A stretch of 64,000 bases of DNA from Anaeromyxobacter dehalogenans 2CP-C (GTDB lineage: Bacteria; Myxococcota; Myxococcia; Myxococcales; Anaeromyxobacteraceae): positions 4,314,001 to 4,378,000 of the forward strand of contig NC_007760.1 in the NCBI RefSeq assembly GCF_000013385.1, in the 5' to 3' direction. The notes under the pieces are model-generated. The model worked only from the letters and a program-made list of their open reading frames with translations, made no database searches and was not told the DNA's origin. How positions within the stretch are numbered: the first letter of the stretch is position 1; each line of letters starts with the position of its first letter. Positions 31,183 to 38,658 of this stretch are shown here, one piece after another. The translations under genes were made by a program, and so were the position numbers.

Positions 31183-31569
31183 GTGAAGGCGCTGCTCCTC
31201 GAGGGCGCGCCCGACGCGCTCCGGCGCGCCTGCGAGGCGGCGCGGCTGGAGGTGGTCGAGGTGCGCTCGGTCCCCGACGGCCGCGCCCGGCTCGCGCGCG
31301 AGGCGTTCGCGCTGGTGGACGGCCGCATCACGCGCCCGTGCGCGCTCGACGAGGAGCTGCGCCAGCGGGTGGACGCCTTCTTCGACCGGCTCCACGGCCA
31401 GCCCGCGACCGGTCTCTACGACGCGGTGATGCGCGAGGTGGAGCGCCCGCTCATCTCCGGCGCGCTGGCCCGGGCCCGGGGCGTGCGCTCCGCCGCCGCG
31501 GAGGCGCTCGGCATCGACCGCGGTACGCTGGCCCGCCGCATGCGCGCGCTCGGCCTGGACGAACCATGA
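31183..31569 (+). CDS. fis: Fis-family DNA-binding protein
   Basis: A 128-residue protein starting at GTG, 43 bases after dusB. The C-terminal half, LYDAVMREVERPLISGAL...AAAEALGIDRGTLARRMRALGL, matches the Fis-type helix-turn-helix, including the GI-RGTL recognition helix of E. coli Fis. The N-terminal half (about 60 residues) resembles no part of enterobacterial Fis and could be a sensor or dimerisation region. Fis proteins bend DNA and regulate growth-linked genes. The dusB neighbour supports the call. The stop overlaps the ATG of the transporter gene. Confidence 0.82.
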   Translation: MKALLLEGAPDALRRACEAARLEVVEVRSVPDGRARLAREAFALVDGRITRPCALDEELRQRVDAFFDRLHGQPATGLYDAVMREVERPLISGALARARGVRSAAAEALGIDRGTLARRMRALGLDEP

Positions 31570-32435
31570 CCCAGACGCAGTCCCTCGCCCTGTACACCGT
31601 CGCCATCCTGGTGGGCGCGCTCACCGGCGGCTCGCTGCCGCTGCTCGGGCGCGTCGGCCGCTCCGACATCGGCCTCTCCTTCTCGGCCGGCGTGATGCTG
31701 GGCGCCGCGTTCTTCCACATGCTGCCCGAGGCGGTGGAGGAGAGCGGCGCCGGGATCCTGCCGTTCGTGCTGGTCGGGTTCCTGCTCCTGTTCCTGCTCG
31801 AGCGCTTCGTGCTCGTGCACGTCTGCGCCGAGCCGGGGCCGAACGCGCGGCTGTCGCAGGCGGCCCCGCTTCCGGCCGGGATCGAGGCCGGGCACGGGCA
31901 CGATCACCACCACCACGGCCACGCGCACGTCGCGACCGGCGGCGCGCTCGCGCTCGAGGACGACGGCACCGGGTGCGCCGTCCACACCACCCTCGGGCTC
32001 GCCGCCTTCCTGGGCATGAGCGCGCACACGCTGGTGGACGGGTTCGCGCTCGGCGCCGCGAGCGGCCAGGCCGAGCTCGGGCTGCTCGTGTTCCTCGCCA
32101 TCCTCGCGCACAAGATCCCGAACTCGTTCTCCCTGTCCGCCATCCTGCGCGCCGAGGGCTACTCGCGCGGCCGGGCGCTCGCGATGAACGCCGTGTTCGC
32201 GCTGATGGTGCCGGTGGGCGCCGGGATCTACCTCGTGCTGCGCGAGCTGGTGCGGGTCGAGACGTTCACCGCCGCCGCGCTCGCCGCGAGCGCGGGCACC
32301 TTCCTGCACCTGTCGCTCTCGGACATCCTCCCCGACCTGCACCGCCGGGGCGGCTCGAAGTGGGTCCTCTCCGGCGCGCTGCTGGCCGGGCTCGCCGTGA
32401 TGTGGGGCCTGCGCGCGCTGAACCACGCGCATTGA
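31566..32435 (+). CDS. ZIP-family divalent metal transporter
   Basis: A 289-residue inner-membrane protein with about eight membrane helices. The cytoplasmic loop is histidine-rich (GHGHDHHHHGHAH, near residue 115). The metal-binding helices 4 and 5 contain MSAHTLVDGFALGAA and LAHKIPNSFSLSAIL, corresponding to the H-x-x-x-D-G and HKIP motifs of ZIP proteins. It probably imports zinc or a similar metal, but selectivity cannot be read. The ATG overlaps the fis stop, forming a dusB-fis-zip operon. Confidence 0.88.
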   Translation: MTQTQSLALYTVAILVGALTGGSLPLLGRVGRSDIGLSFSAGVMLGAAFFHMLPEAVEESGAGILPFVLVGFLLLFLLERFVLVHVCAEPGPNARLSQAAPLPAGIEAGHGHDHHHHGHAHVATGGALALEDDGTGCAVHTTLGLAAFLGMSAHTLVDGFALGAASGQAELGLLVFLAILAHKIPNSFSLSAILRAEGYSRGRALAMNAVFALMVPVGAGIYLVLRELVRVETFTAAALAASAGTFLHLSLSDILPDLHRRGGSKWVLSGALLAGLAVMWGLRALNHAH

Positions 32436-32448
32436 CCGCGCGGCGGCG

Positions 32449-33810
32449 CTAGGCGATCCGCAGGTGCTCCGCCAGCGCGCGGTCGCCGCGGCGATACGCG
32501 TCGAGCGCGTCGTCGGCGGGGGAGCGGCCGGAGGCGGCGCGCTCGCGGAGCGGCGCGAGCCACACGCGCTCGTCCTCGCCGCGCTGGCCGCAGCAGTGCT
32601 GGCGGCAGAGGCCGTTCCCGGCCGCGTCGAGCAGCGTACCGGCCACGTCCGCGAGCGTGCGGCCGTCGGGCAGCGTCGCCTCGAGCCCCTCGCGGCCGGC
32701 GCCGATCATGAGCGCCCGCCGCTCCGCCACCGACAGGCCGCGCACCTGGTCCCAGGCCCAGGCCCGCGCCTCGCGGTCGTAGAGCAGCCCCTTCCAGAAC
32801 GCGACCAGCGCCTTCGTCATGGCGGCGTCGCACGCGTCGGCGGCGCGCACCTCCACCACGCCCTTCACCCGGACCTCGGGGAACAGCGTGGTGAGGTGGT
32901 CCTCCCAGTCCATGAGCGTGGGGCGCTCGCCGCGGATGCCGTCCGAGAGGAACTGCCGGAACGTCCGCCCGCCGGGATCCACGTAGCCGCCGCTCCGGCG
33001 GAAGAAGATCATGGGCACGTCGAGCGCCCACTCCGCGTAGCGGCGGTAGGGGTCGTCGTCGAACCCGGGCTCGAACGCGAAGCCGAGCAGGCCGGCGCGG
33101 GCGGGCTCGGTCTCCTCCCACACCGCCACGCGGTAGGACTTCCAGCCGGCGGGCCGGCCGTTCACGATGGGTGAGTTCGCGAACAGCGCCGCCACCGCCG
33201 GCTGCACCGCGAGCGCGACGCGGAGCTTCTCGGCCATGTCGCGCGGCCCGGAGAAGTCGAACGAGGCCTGGGCCGAGGCGGTCATGGACATCATGTCCGG
33301 CCCGAGGCGGCCGCGGGCGGCGAGGTACGGGCGCATCACCGCGTAGCGGTTCTTCGGCATCCAGGGCGACGTCGCGGGCGTGCCCCAGGGCCGGTAGCCG
33401 GCCGCGAGGAACTCGAGCCCGAGGTCGGCCGAGATCTCGCGGCACTTCTGGAGGTGGCGGTCCAGCTCGGCCGCGACCACGTGCACGTCGGCGAACGGCC
33501 GGCCGGACAGCTCGATCTGGCCGCCCGGCTCGATGGAGACGGTGAGCCCCTGGCACTGCGAGGCGATGATCCGCCCGTCCTCCTCGAACGGCTCGTAGCC
33601 GTAGCGCGAGAAGGCGCGCAGCACCGCCGCCACGCCGCGCGGCCCGTCGTACGGGATGGGCTCGAGCGTGCCCGCGACGAGGGCGAACTTCTCGTGCTCG
33701 AGGCCGACCTTCCAGTCCGCGCGCGGCCGCTCGCGCGCCGCGAACCAGCCGGCGAGATCGTCGATCCCGCGCACCGGCGGGCTGTCCTGCACACGAGCGT
33801 CGAGCGACAT
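32449..33810 (-). CDS. gshA: Glutamate--cysteine ligase (plant/proteobacterial GCS2 type)
   Basis: ATP-dependent enzyme for the first step of glutathione synthesis. The 453 residues show KVGLEHEKFALV, the conserved GLTVSIEPGGQIELSG, PWMPKNRYAVMRPYL, MTASAQASFD and DGIRGERPTLMDWEDHLTTLFPEVRVKG. This set is typical of the plant-like class rather than E. coli GshA. The start at 33810 fits the family. No gshB is in the window. The gene is convergent with the ZIP transporter, with 13 bases between the stops. Confidence 0.93.
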   Translation of the reverse strand: MSLDARVQDSPPVRGIDDLAGWFAARERPRADWKVGLEHEKFALVAGTLEPIPYDGPRGVAAVLRAFSRYGYEPFEEDGRIIASQCQGLTVSIEPGGQIELSGRPFADVHVVAAELDRHLQKCREISADLGLEFLAAGYRPWGTPATSPWMPKNRYAVMRPYLAARGRLGPDMMSMTASAQASFDFSGPRDMAEKLRVALAVQPAVAALFANSPIVNGRPAGWKSYRVAVWEETEPARAGLLGFAFEPGFDDDPYRRYAEWALDVPMIFFRRSGGYVDPGGRTFRQFLSDGIRGERPTLMDWEDHLTTLFPEVRVKGVVEVRAADACDAAMTKALVAFWKGLLYDREARAWAWDQVRGLSVAERRALMIGAGREGLEATLPDGRTLADVAGTLLDAAGNGLCRQHCCGQRGEDERVWLAPLRERAASGRSPADDALDAYRRGDRALAEHLRIA

Positions 33811-33844
33811 GCGGGCGGAATGTACCCGCGCCCCGCCGGTGGCG

Positions 33845-34465
33845 CTACCTCGTCTCGCCGCTGACGGGGCGTGCGTTCGCGCGCGCGGGCGCGGCCGGCT
33901 GGAGCAGGTCCTCGAGGAAGAACGCGGAGAGCTCCGCCCGCCCGGCGAGGCCCGCCTTGCGGTAGACGGCGAGCGCCTGCTGGCGCACGGTGCGCTCGCT
34001 CGTCCGCCGCAGCTCGGCGACGTCCTTGTGCGCGAGCCCCTTCAGCAGGAGCAGCGCCACCTCGCGCTCCGCCGACGAGAGGCCCCAGCGATCGAACTGG
34101 TGGTCGATGGCGGCGGCCAGGCCGCGCAGGTGCTCCTGCGACTCGGCGCGGAAGCGCGCCAGGTCGGCCTCGGCGCGCACCAGGTCGCGCTGCAGCGCCC
34201 GGGTGCGGCGCCGGGCCAGGGCGAGCTGCGCCCACAGCGACACCGCCCCGGCGAGCGCCACCGCCATGATCGCGACCTCGAGCGCGATGTGCCCGGGGGA
34301 GCCGCCCGCCCGTGCGTCGGAGGCGACGTCGAGCCCCACCAGCACGGTCACGAGGCCCAGGATGGCCGAGGGCACGGCCAGCACCCACGGCCTGGGCGCG
34401 TCGGCGTCCGCCGCATGTGCGCCGCGCAGCCCCGCGGATGCGCTGTGGTTTTGCACGTGTGTCAT
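33845..34465 (-). CDS. Membrane-anchored LuxR-type transcriptional regulator
   Basis: A 206-residue protein. Two membrane segments occupy the N-terminal part (VLAVPSAILGLVTVLVGLDV and IALEVAIMAVALAGAVSLW). A coiled linker (RRTRALQRDLVRAEADLARF) leads to a C-terminal helix-turn-helix, WGLSSAEREVALLLLKGLAHKDVAELRRTSERTVRQQALAVYRKAGL, close to the LuxR/GerE domain. There is no receiver domain, so the signal is likely membrane or periplasmic. It is divergent from the DUF2231 membrane protein across 81 bases, suggesting that it may control that gene. Confidence 0.8.
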   Translation of the reverse strand: MTHVQNHSASAGLRGAHAADADAPRPWVLAVPSAILGLVTVLVGLDVASDARAGGSPGHIALEVAIMAVALAGAVSLWAQLALARRRTRALQRDLVRAEADLARFRAESQEHLRGLAAAIDHQFDRWGLSSAEREVALLLLKGLAHKDVAELRRTSERTVRQQALAVYRKAGLAGRAELSAFFLEDLLQPAAPARANARPVSGETR

Positions 34466-34546
34466 CCGTCGGATGGCGGCCGGCCGGGGGGCCGGACAGG
34501 TTGGGCGCTTCGGCCCGAACCCGCCGACCCGAGGAGCCCGCACGCC

Positions 34547-35083
34547 ATGCCGACCCTACCCCTGCACCCCGCCATCGTCCACGTCCCCCTCGGTCTCGCC
34601 ATGGTGGTGCCGCTCGTCGCCGCCGGGCTCGCGCTCGCGCTCTGGCGCGGCGCCCTCCCCCGGCGCGCCTTCGCGGTGGTGGTGGCGCTCCAGGCGATCC
34701 TGGTCGGGGGTGGCGCGGTGGCGATGCAGCTCGGCGAGCGCGACGAGAAGCAGGCCGAGACGGTCGTCTCGGAGAAGCTCATCGAGGCGCACGAGGAGCG
34801 CGCGGAGGCGTTCGTGTGGACGGCCGGCGCGGTGCTCGCCGTGAGCGCCGCGGTGCTGGCGGTGCCGGCCGCCGCCGCGACCGCGGTGGCCGCGCTGACG
34901 GTGGCGGGGACGCTCGCCGTGGCCGCGCTGGCGGTGTCGGCCGGGCAGGCGGGGGGTGAGCTCGTGTACCGCCACGGGGCGGCGAGCGCCTACCTCCCTC
35001 GCGGCGCACCCGCGGAGGCGATCCCCGCCGTGGACGCCGCGCGCGTTCACCGTGAGGCCGCACACGAGGACGAGGACCGCTGA
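34547..35083 (+). CDS. DUF2231-type membrane protein
   Basis: A 178-residue inner-membrane protein with about four helices. The N-terminal LPLHPAIVHVPLGLAMVVPL carries the H-P-x-x-V-H-x-P motif seen in DUF2231 membrane proteins, whose role is unknown. A charged stretch (GERDEKQAETVVSEKLIEAHEERAEA) separates helix pairs. It ends in an Asp/Glu-rich tail with histidines (HREAAHEDEDR). A GAGGAG ribosome site lies upstream of the ATG. It is divergent from a membrane-anchored LuxR-type regulator. Confidence 0.75.
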   Translation: MPTLPLHPAIVHVPLGLAMVVPLVAAGLALALWRGALPRRAFAVVVALQAILVGGGAVAMQLGERDEKQAETVVSEKLIEAHEERAEAFVWTAGAVLAVSAAVLAVPAAAATAVAALTVAGTLAVAALAVSAGQAGGELVYRHGAASAYLPRGAPAEAIPAVDAARVHREAAHEDEDR

Positions 35084-35164
35084 CGAGACCGCGAGGGGCG
35101 CCCCGGGCATGATTCCGGGCCCCGCCGGTTGGATCCCGGTGGGACCCGGGCCGGCCCGATCTGC

Positions 35165-35193
35165 TTGCGCGGGATCCTGCTGCAACCTATCCT
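35165..35193 (+). promoter_or_regulatory. Candidate sigma-70-type promoter for the S41 protease gene
   Basis: TTGCGC (35165-35170) and TATCCT (35188-35193) are separated by 17 bases, about 58 bases upstream of the ATG at 35251. This is one of the less GC-rich stretches of the window. It is supported by consensus only. Confidence 0.35.
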
Positions 35194-35250
35194 CCCACGA
35201 TACGTAGGTTTTCCCGCTTGCCTGCCCTACCCTCCCTGCCCAGGCGCCCC

Positions 35251-38200
35251 ATGATCCGCCCCTTCCGGCTGTTCGCCACCCTGGCGGCCTCGCTCGCGCT
35301 CGCGCTCGGCGTCACGGCCCGCTTCGTCCGCGCCGAGCCCGAGGCGCCTCCGCCGGCGGTCGCGTTCAAGGGCGCCGCGCCGGTGCCGGCGCGCGCCGGC
35401 GGCAACGGCGACTACCAGCTCGAGCGGCTGCCCATCCTGTCGAGGGTGATCCTCCAGGTGAAGGACAACTACGTCGATCCGGGCCGCGTGGATCCGAAGG
35501 GCATGGTGGTCGCGGCGCTCGAGGCGGTCGAGAAGACCGTCGCCGAGGTGATGGTGCAGGGCGACGAGAAGTCGCCGAAGCTGACGCTCACGGTGGGCAG
35601 CGCCTCCCGCGAGCTCGACATCTCCGGCGTGAAGAGCATCTGGGAGATCCGCACCGTCCTCGGCGAGGCGATGGGCTTCATCCAGCAGCACCTCGTCGCC
35701 CACAAGGACCTGCGCGAGATCGAGTACGCCGCGGTGAACGGCCTGCTCCAGACGCTCGACCCGCACACCGTCCTGTTCGACCCGAAGTCGTTCAAGGAGA
35801 TGAAGCTCCAGACCCGCGGCGAGTTCGGCGGGCTCGGCTTCGTGGTGGCGATGCGCGACAGCAACCTGACCGTGGTCCGGGTGCTCCGCAACACGCCGGC
35901 GCAGCGCGCCGGGGTGAAGCCGAAGGACGTCATCGCGCGCATCGAGGAGCAGTCCACCGTCAACATGGACCTGCAGGACGCGGTGGACCGCCTGCGCGGC
36001 CGGCCGCAGAGCAAGGTGGCGATCACGCTCCAGCGGCCGAACCAGGAGCCGCGGCGCCTGGTGCTCACCCGCGAGGTGATCAGCATCGAGACGGTGCCGC
36101 AGGCGCAGCTCCTCGACGGCAACGTGGGCTACATCAAGCTCACCCAGTTCTCCACCAACAGCACCCGCGACCTGGTGCAGGCGCTCCAGCAGCAGCGCGC
36201 CCAGGCCGGCGGCAAGCTGCAGGGCCTCGTGCTCGACCTGCGCGGCAACCCCGGCGGCCTGCTCGACCAGGCCATCTCGGTGTCCGACCTGTTCCTCTCC
36301 GACGGCGTCATCGTGAAGACCGTGGGCGAGGGCGACAAGCAGCAGATCCACGAGGTGAAGGAGGCGAGCGCCGAGCCGTCCGACCTCACCGGCCTGCCCA
36401 TCGTCGTCATCGTCAACAACAGCACCGCCTCCGCCAGCGAGATCGTCGCCGGCGCGCTCAAGAACAACGGGCGCGCGCTGGTGATCGGCCGCCAGAGCTT
36501 CGGCAAGGGCTCGGTGCAGGTGCTCTACGACTTCAGCGACCCGAGCCGCCCCGCCGACGAGGCCGCGCTCAAGCTCACCATCGCGCAGTACCTCACCCCG
36601 GGTGACGTCTCCATCCAGGAGGTGGGCATCACGCCGGACGTGCTGCTGCTGCCGGGCCGCGCGCTGAAGGAGCAGGTCAACTACTTCGCCCCGCCGCGCT
36701 CGATGGGCGAGGCCGACCTCGACCGCCACCTCACCAACCCGGCCGACCGCACCGTCCCCGAGGCGGCCCGCGCCGAGGCGCGCAAGAAGCGCCAGGACAA
36801 GCCGCCGCTCGAGCTGCGCTACCTGCTCGACGAGAAGGAGGACCTGGTCGCGAAGCAGCTCAAGAAGGACGCGGCGGCCGAGGCCTCCCCGCACGGCGAC
36901 GTGACCGAGCTGACGCCGGAGCAGCAGGAGGACGAGGACGCCGACGCCGATCCGGATCGCTTCGTCGAGGACTACCAGATCCGCTTCGCGAAGGACCTGC
37001 TGCGCCGCGCGCCCTACCCGGATCGCGCGCGCCAGCTCGAGGCCGCCAAGGCGCTCGTGTCCGAGCGGCACCAGCAGGAGGAGGCGCGCCTGCAGAAGCG
37101 CCTCGCCGAGCTGGGCGTGGACTGGGCCGACGGCCAGGCCGGCGGCCGCGGCCACCCGCGCGCGGTGGTGACCGTGTCGCCGCCGCCGGGCAAGGAGCTG
37201 CGCGCCGGCGAGACGATGCCGTGGACGGTCACGGTCGAGAACCGCGGCGACGCGCCGTTCCGGCGCCTCCGCGCCTGGACCACCGCGGAGAAGAACGGGC
37301 TGCTCGACCGCCGCGAGTTCGTGTTCGGCGCGGTGCGCCCGGGCGAGAAGCGCACCTGGACGGCGCCGGTGAAGCTGCCGAAGGGCATGGACACCCGCCG
37401 CGACGAGGTGACGCTCCACTTCGAGGACGAGGGCGGCAAGGCGCCGCCGGACGTCACCACCGCGGTGGCGGTCACCGAGGTGCAGAAGCCGGTGTTCGCG
37501 TTCAGCGCCCAGGTGGACGACGCGAAGGGCGGCAACGGCGACGGGCTCCCGCAGCGCGGCGAGACGTTCAACCTGCGGGTGGACGTGCGCAACGCCGGCC
37601 CGGGCGTCTCCGGCGACAAGACCTACGTGCTGCTGAAGAACCTCGGCGACGAGAAGCTCTTCATCAAGAAGGGGCGCGAGGTGATCGGCGCGCTCAGGCC
37701 GGGCGAGGTGAAGACCGCCACCATGGAGGTCGAGCTCCGCCGCGGCTCGAAGAGCGACACCTCGCCGGTCCGCGTCACCATCGTGGACGAGAAGATGGAC
37801 GAGTACGTCTCCGAGAAGCTCGACCTGCCGGTGGCGACGGACGAGCCGGCCCGCACCGCCGCGCACGGCGCGGTGCGCGTCGAGGTCGCGGACGCCCAGC
37901 TCCGCACCGGCGCGAGCGCCACGGCCCCGGTCATCGCGGCCGCGCGCAAGGGCGCGGTGCTGCCGGTGGACGCCCGCTTCGGCGAGTTCTACCGGGTCGA
38001 GTGGCAGAAGGGCCGCTACGCGTTCGCCGCCGAGGGCGAGGTGAAGCCGGTGAAGGCGGCCGGGCGGAGCGGCACCGTGGCCGAGGTGTGGCAGCGCGAG
38101 CCGCCGCGCATCGCGCTCTCGCCCGACCCGCTGAAGGGCGCGCCGGTGGTGGACGGCACCACCTTCAAGCTGCAGGGCTCGGCCAGCGTGCCGCCCTCGG

Positions 38201-38469
38201 CGGATCCGACCGCCCGCCTGCGCGACGTGTTCGTGTTCGTGAACGACCAGAAGGTCTTCTTCAAGGTCCAGCCCGACGCGGCCACCTCCTCGAAGATGGA
38301 CTTCAGCGCCGACCTGCCGCTCAAGCCCGGCAACAACGTCGTCACCGTGTTCGCCCGCGAGGACGACGAGTTCCAGAGCCGCCGGAGCGTGGTGGTGTTC
38401 CGCCGCACGCCGCCGGAGGTCGCCGCCGAGGCCGGGCGCGGGCAGGCGCAGCGGACCAACGCGCAGTAG
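35251..38469 (+). CDS. S41-family PDZ carboxyl-terminal processing protease with long C-terminal extension
   Basis: Predicted periplasmic protease of 1,072 residues. A signal peptide (MIRPFRLFATLAASLALALG) is followed by a helical region, a PDZ domain from about residue 192 (GGLGFVVAMRDS...), and the S41 core. The core has the nucleophile in STASASEIVAGAL (about Ser394) and the general-base lysine in SFGKGSVQ (about Lys419). The core ends near 480. A charged linker then leads to two CARDB/Ig-like beta domains (about 640-720 and 750-870), an SH3-like domain near 880-935, and a final beta domain. The usual family length is 400-700, so the C-terminal half is an addition, probably for binding substrate or cell wall. 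The ATG at 35251 is preferred to an upstream TTG. Confidence 0.9.
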   Translation: MIRPFRLFATLAASLALALGVTARFVRAEPEAPPPAVAFKGAAPVPARAGGNGDYQLERLPILSRVILQVKDNYVDPGRVDPKGMVVAALEAVEKTVAEVMVQGDEKSPKLTLTVGSASRELDISGVKSIWEIRTVLGEAMGFIQQHLVAHKDLREIEYAAVNGLLQTLDPHTVLFDPKSFKEMKLQTRGEFGGLGFVVAMRDSNLTVVRVLRNTPAQRAGVKPKDVIARIEEQSTVNMDLQDAVDRLRGRPQSKVAITLQRPNQEPRRLVLTREVISIETVPQAQLLDGNVGYIKLTQFSTNSTRDLVQALQQQRAQAGGKLQGLVLDLRGNPGGLLDQAISVSDLFLSDGVIVKTVGEGDKQQIHEVKEASAEPSDLTGLPIVVIVNNSTASASEIVAGALKNNGRALVIGRQSFGKGSVQVLYDFSDPSRPADEAALKLTIAQYLTPGDVSIQEVGITPDVLLLPGRALKEQVNYFAPPRSMGEADLDRHLTNPADRTVPEAARAEARKKRQDKPPLELRYLLDEKEDLVAKQLKKDAAAEASPHGDVTELTPEQQEDEDADADPDRFVEDYQIRFAKDLLRRAPYPDRARQLEAAKALVSERHQQEEARLQKRLAELGVDWADGQAGGRGHPRAVVTVSPPPGKELRAGETMPWTVTVENRGDAPFRRLRAWTTAEKNGLLDRREFVFGAVRPGEKRTWTAPVKLPKGMDTRRDEVTLHFEDEGGKAPPDVTTAVAVTEVQKPVFAFSAQVDDAKGGNGDGLPQRGETFNLRVDVRNAGPGVSGDKTYVLLKNLGDEKLFIKKGREVIGALRPGEVKTATMEVELRRGSKSDTSPVRVTIVDEKMDEYVSEKLDLPVATDEPARTAAHGAVRVEVADAQLRTGASATAPVIAAARKGAVLPVDARFGEFYRVEWQKGRYAFAAEGEVKPVKAAGRSGTVAEVWQREPPRIALSPDPLKGAPVVDGTTFKLQGSASVPPSADPTARLRDVFVFVNDQKVFFKVQPDAATSSKMDFSADLPLKPGNNVVTVFAREDDEFQSRRSVVVFRRTPPEVAAEAGRGQAQRTNAQ

Positions 38470-38489
38470 GCGCGCGGGTGGTCGCTCGG

Positions 38490-38530
38490 GGCCCCGGACC
38501 GCTCCCACGCGGCCGGGGCCTCCGTGTTTC
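38490..38530 (+). terminator. Hairpin after the S41 protease gene
   Basis: GGCCCCGG (38490-38497) pairs with CCGGGGCC (38513-38520), and CCG pairs with CGG inside the loop. TCCGTGTTTC follows. It lies 20 bases after the protease stop and before the giant TPR gene, so the two genes may be separate units. Confidence 0.5.
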
Positions 38531-38658
38531 CGGGGCCGGCGCGGCGCAGCCGAGCGCGACGGGCCTCCGCGCGCCCCCAGTACTACCGGGTCCCACCCCT
38601 GGCGCCGCGCATCCCGCTATTCGCCCCGGCGGGCCCCCTCCGGTAGAATTCCGCCCCC

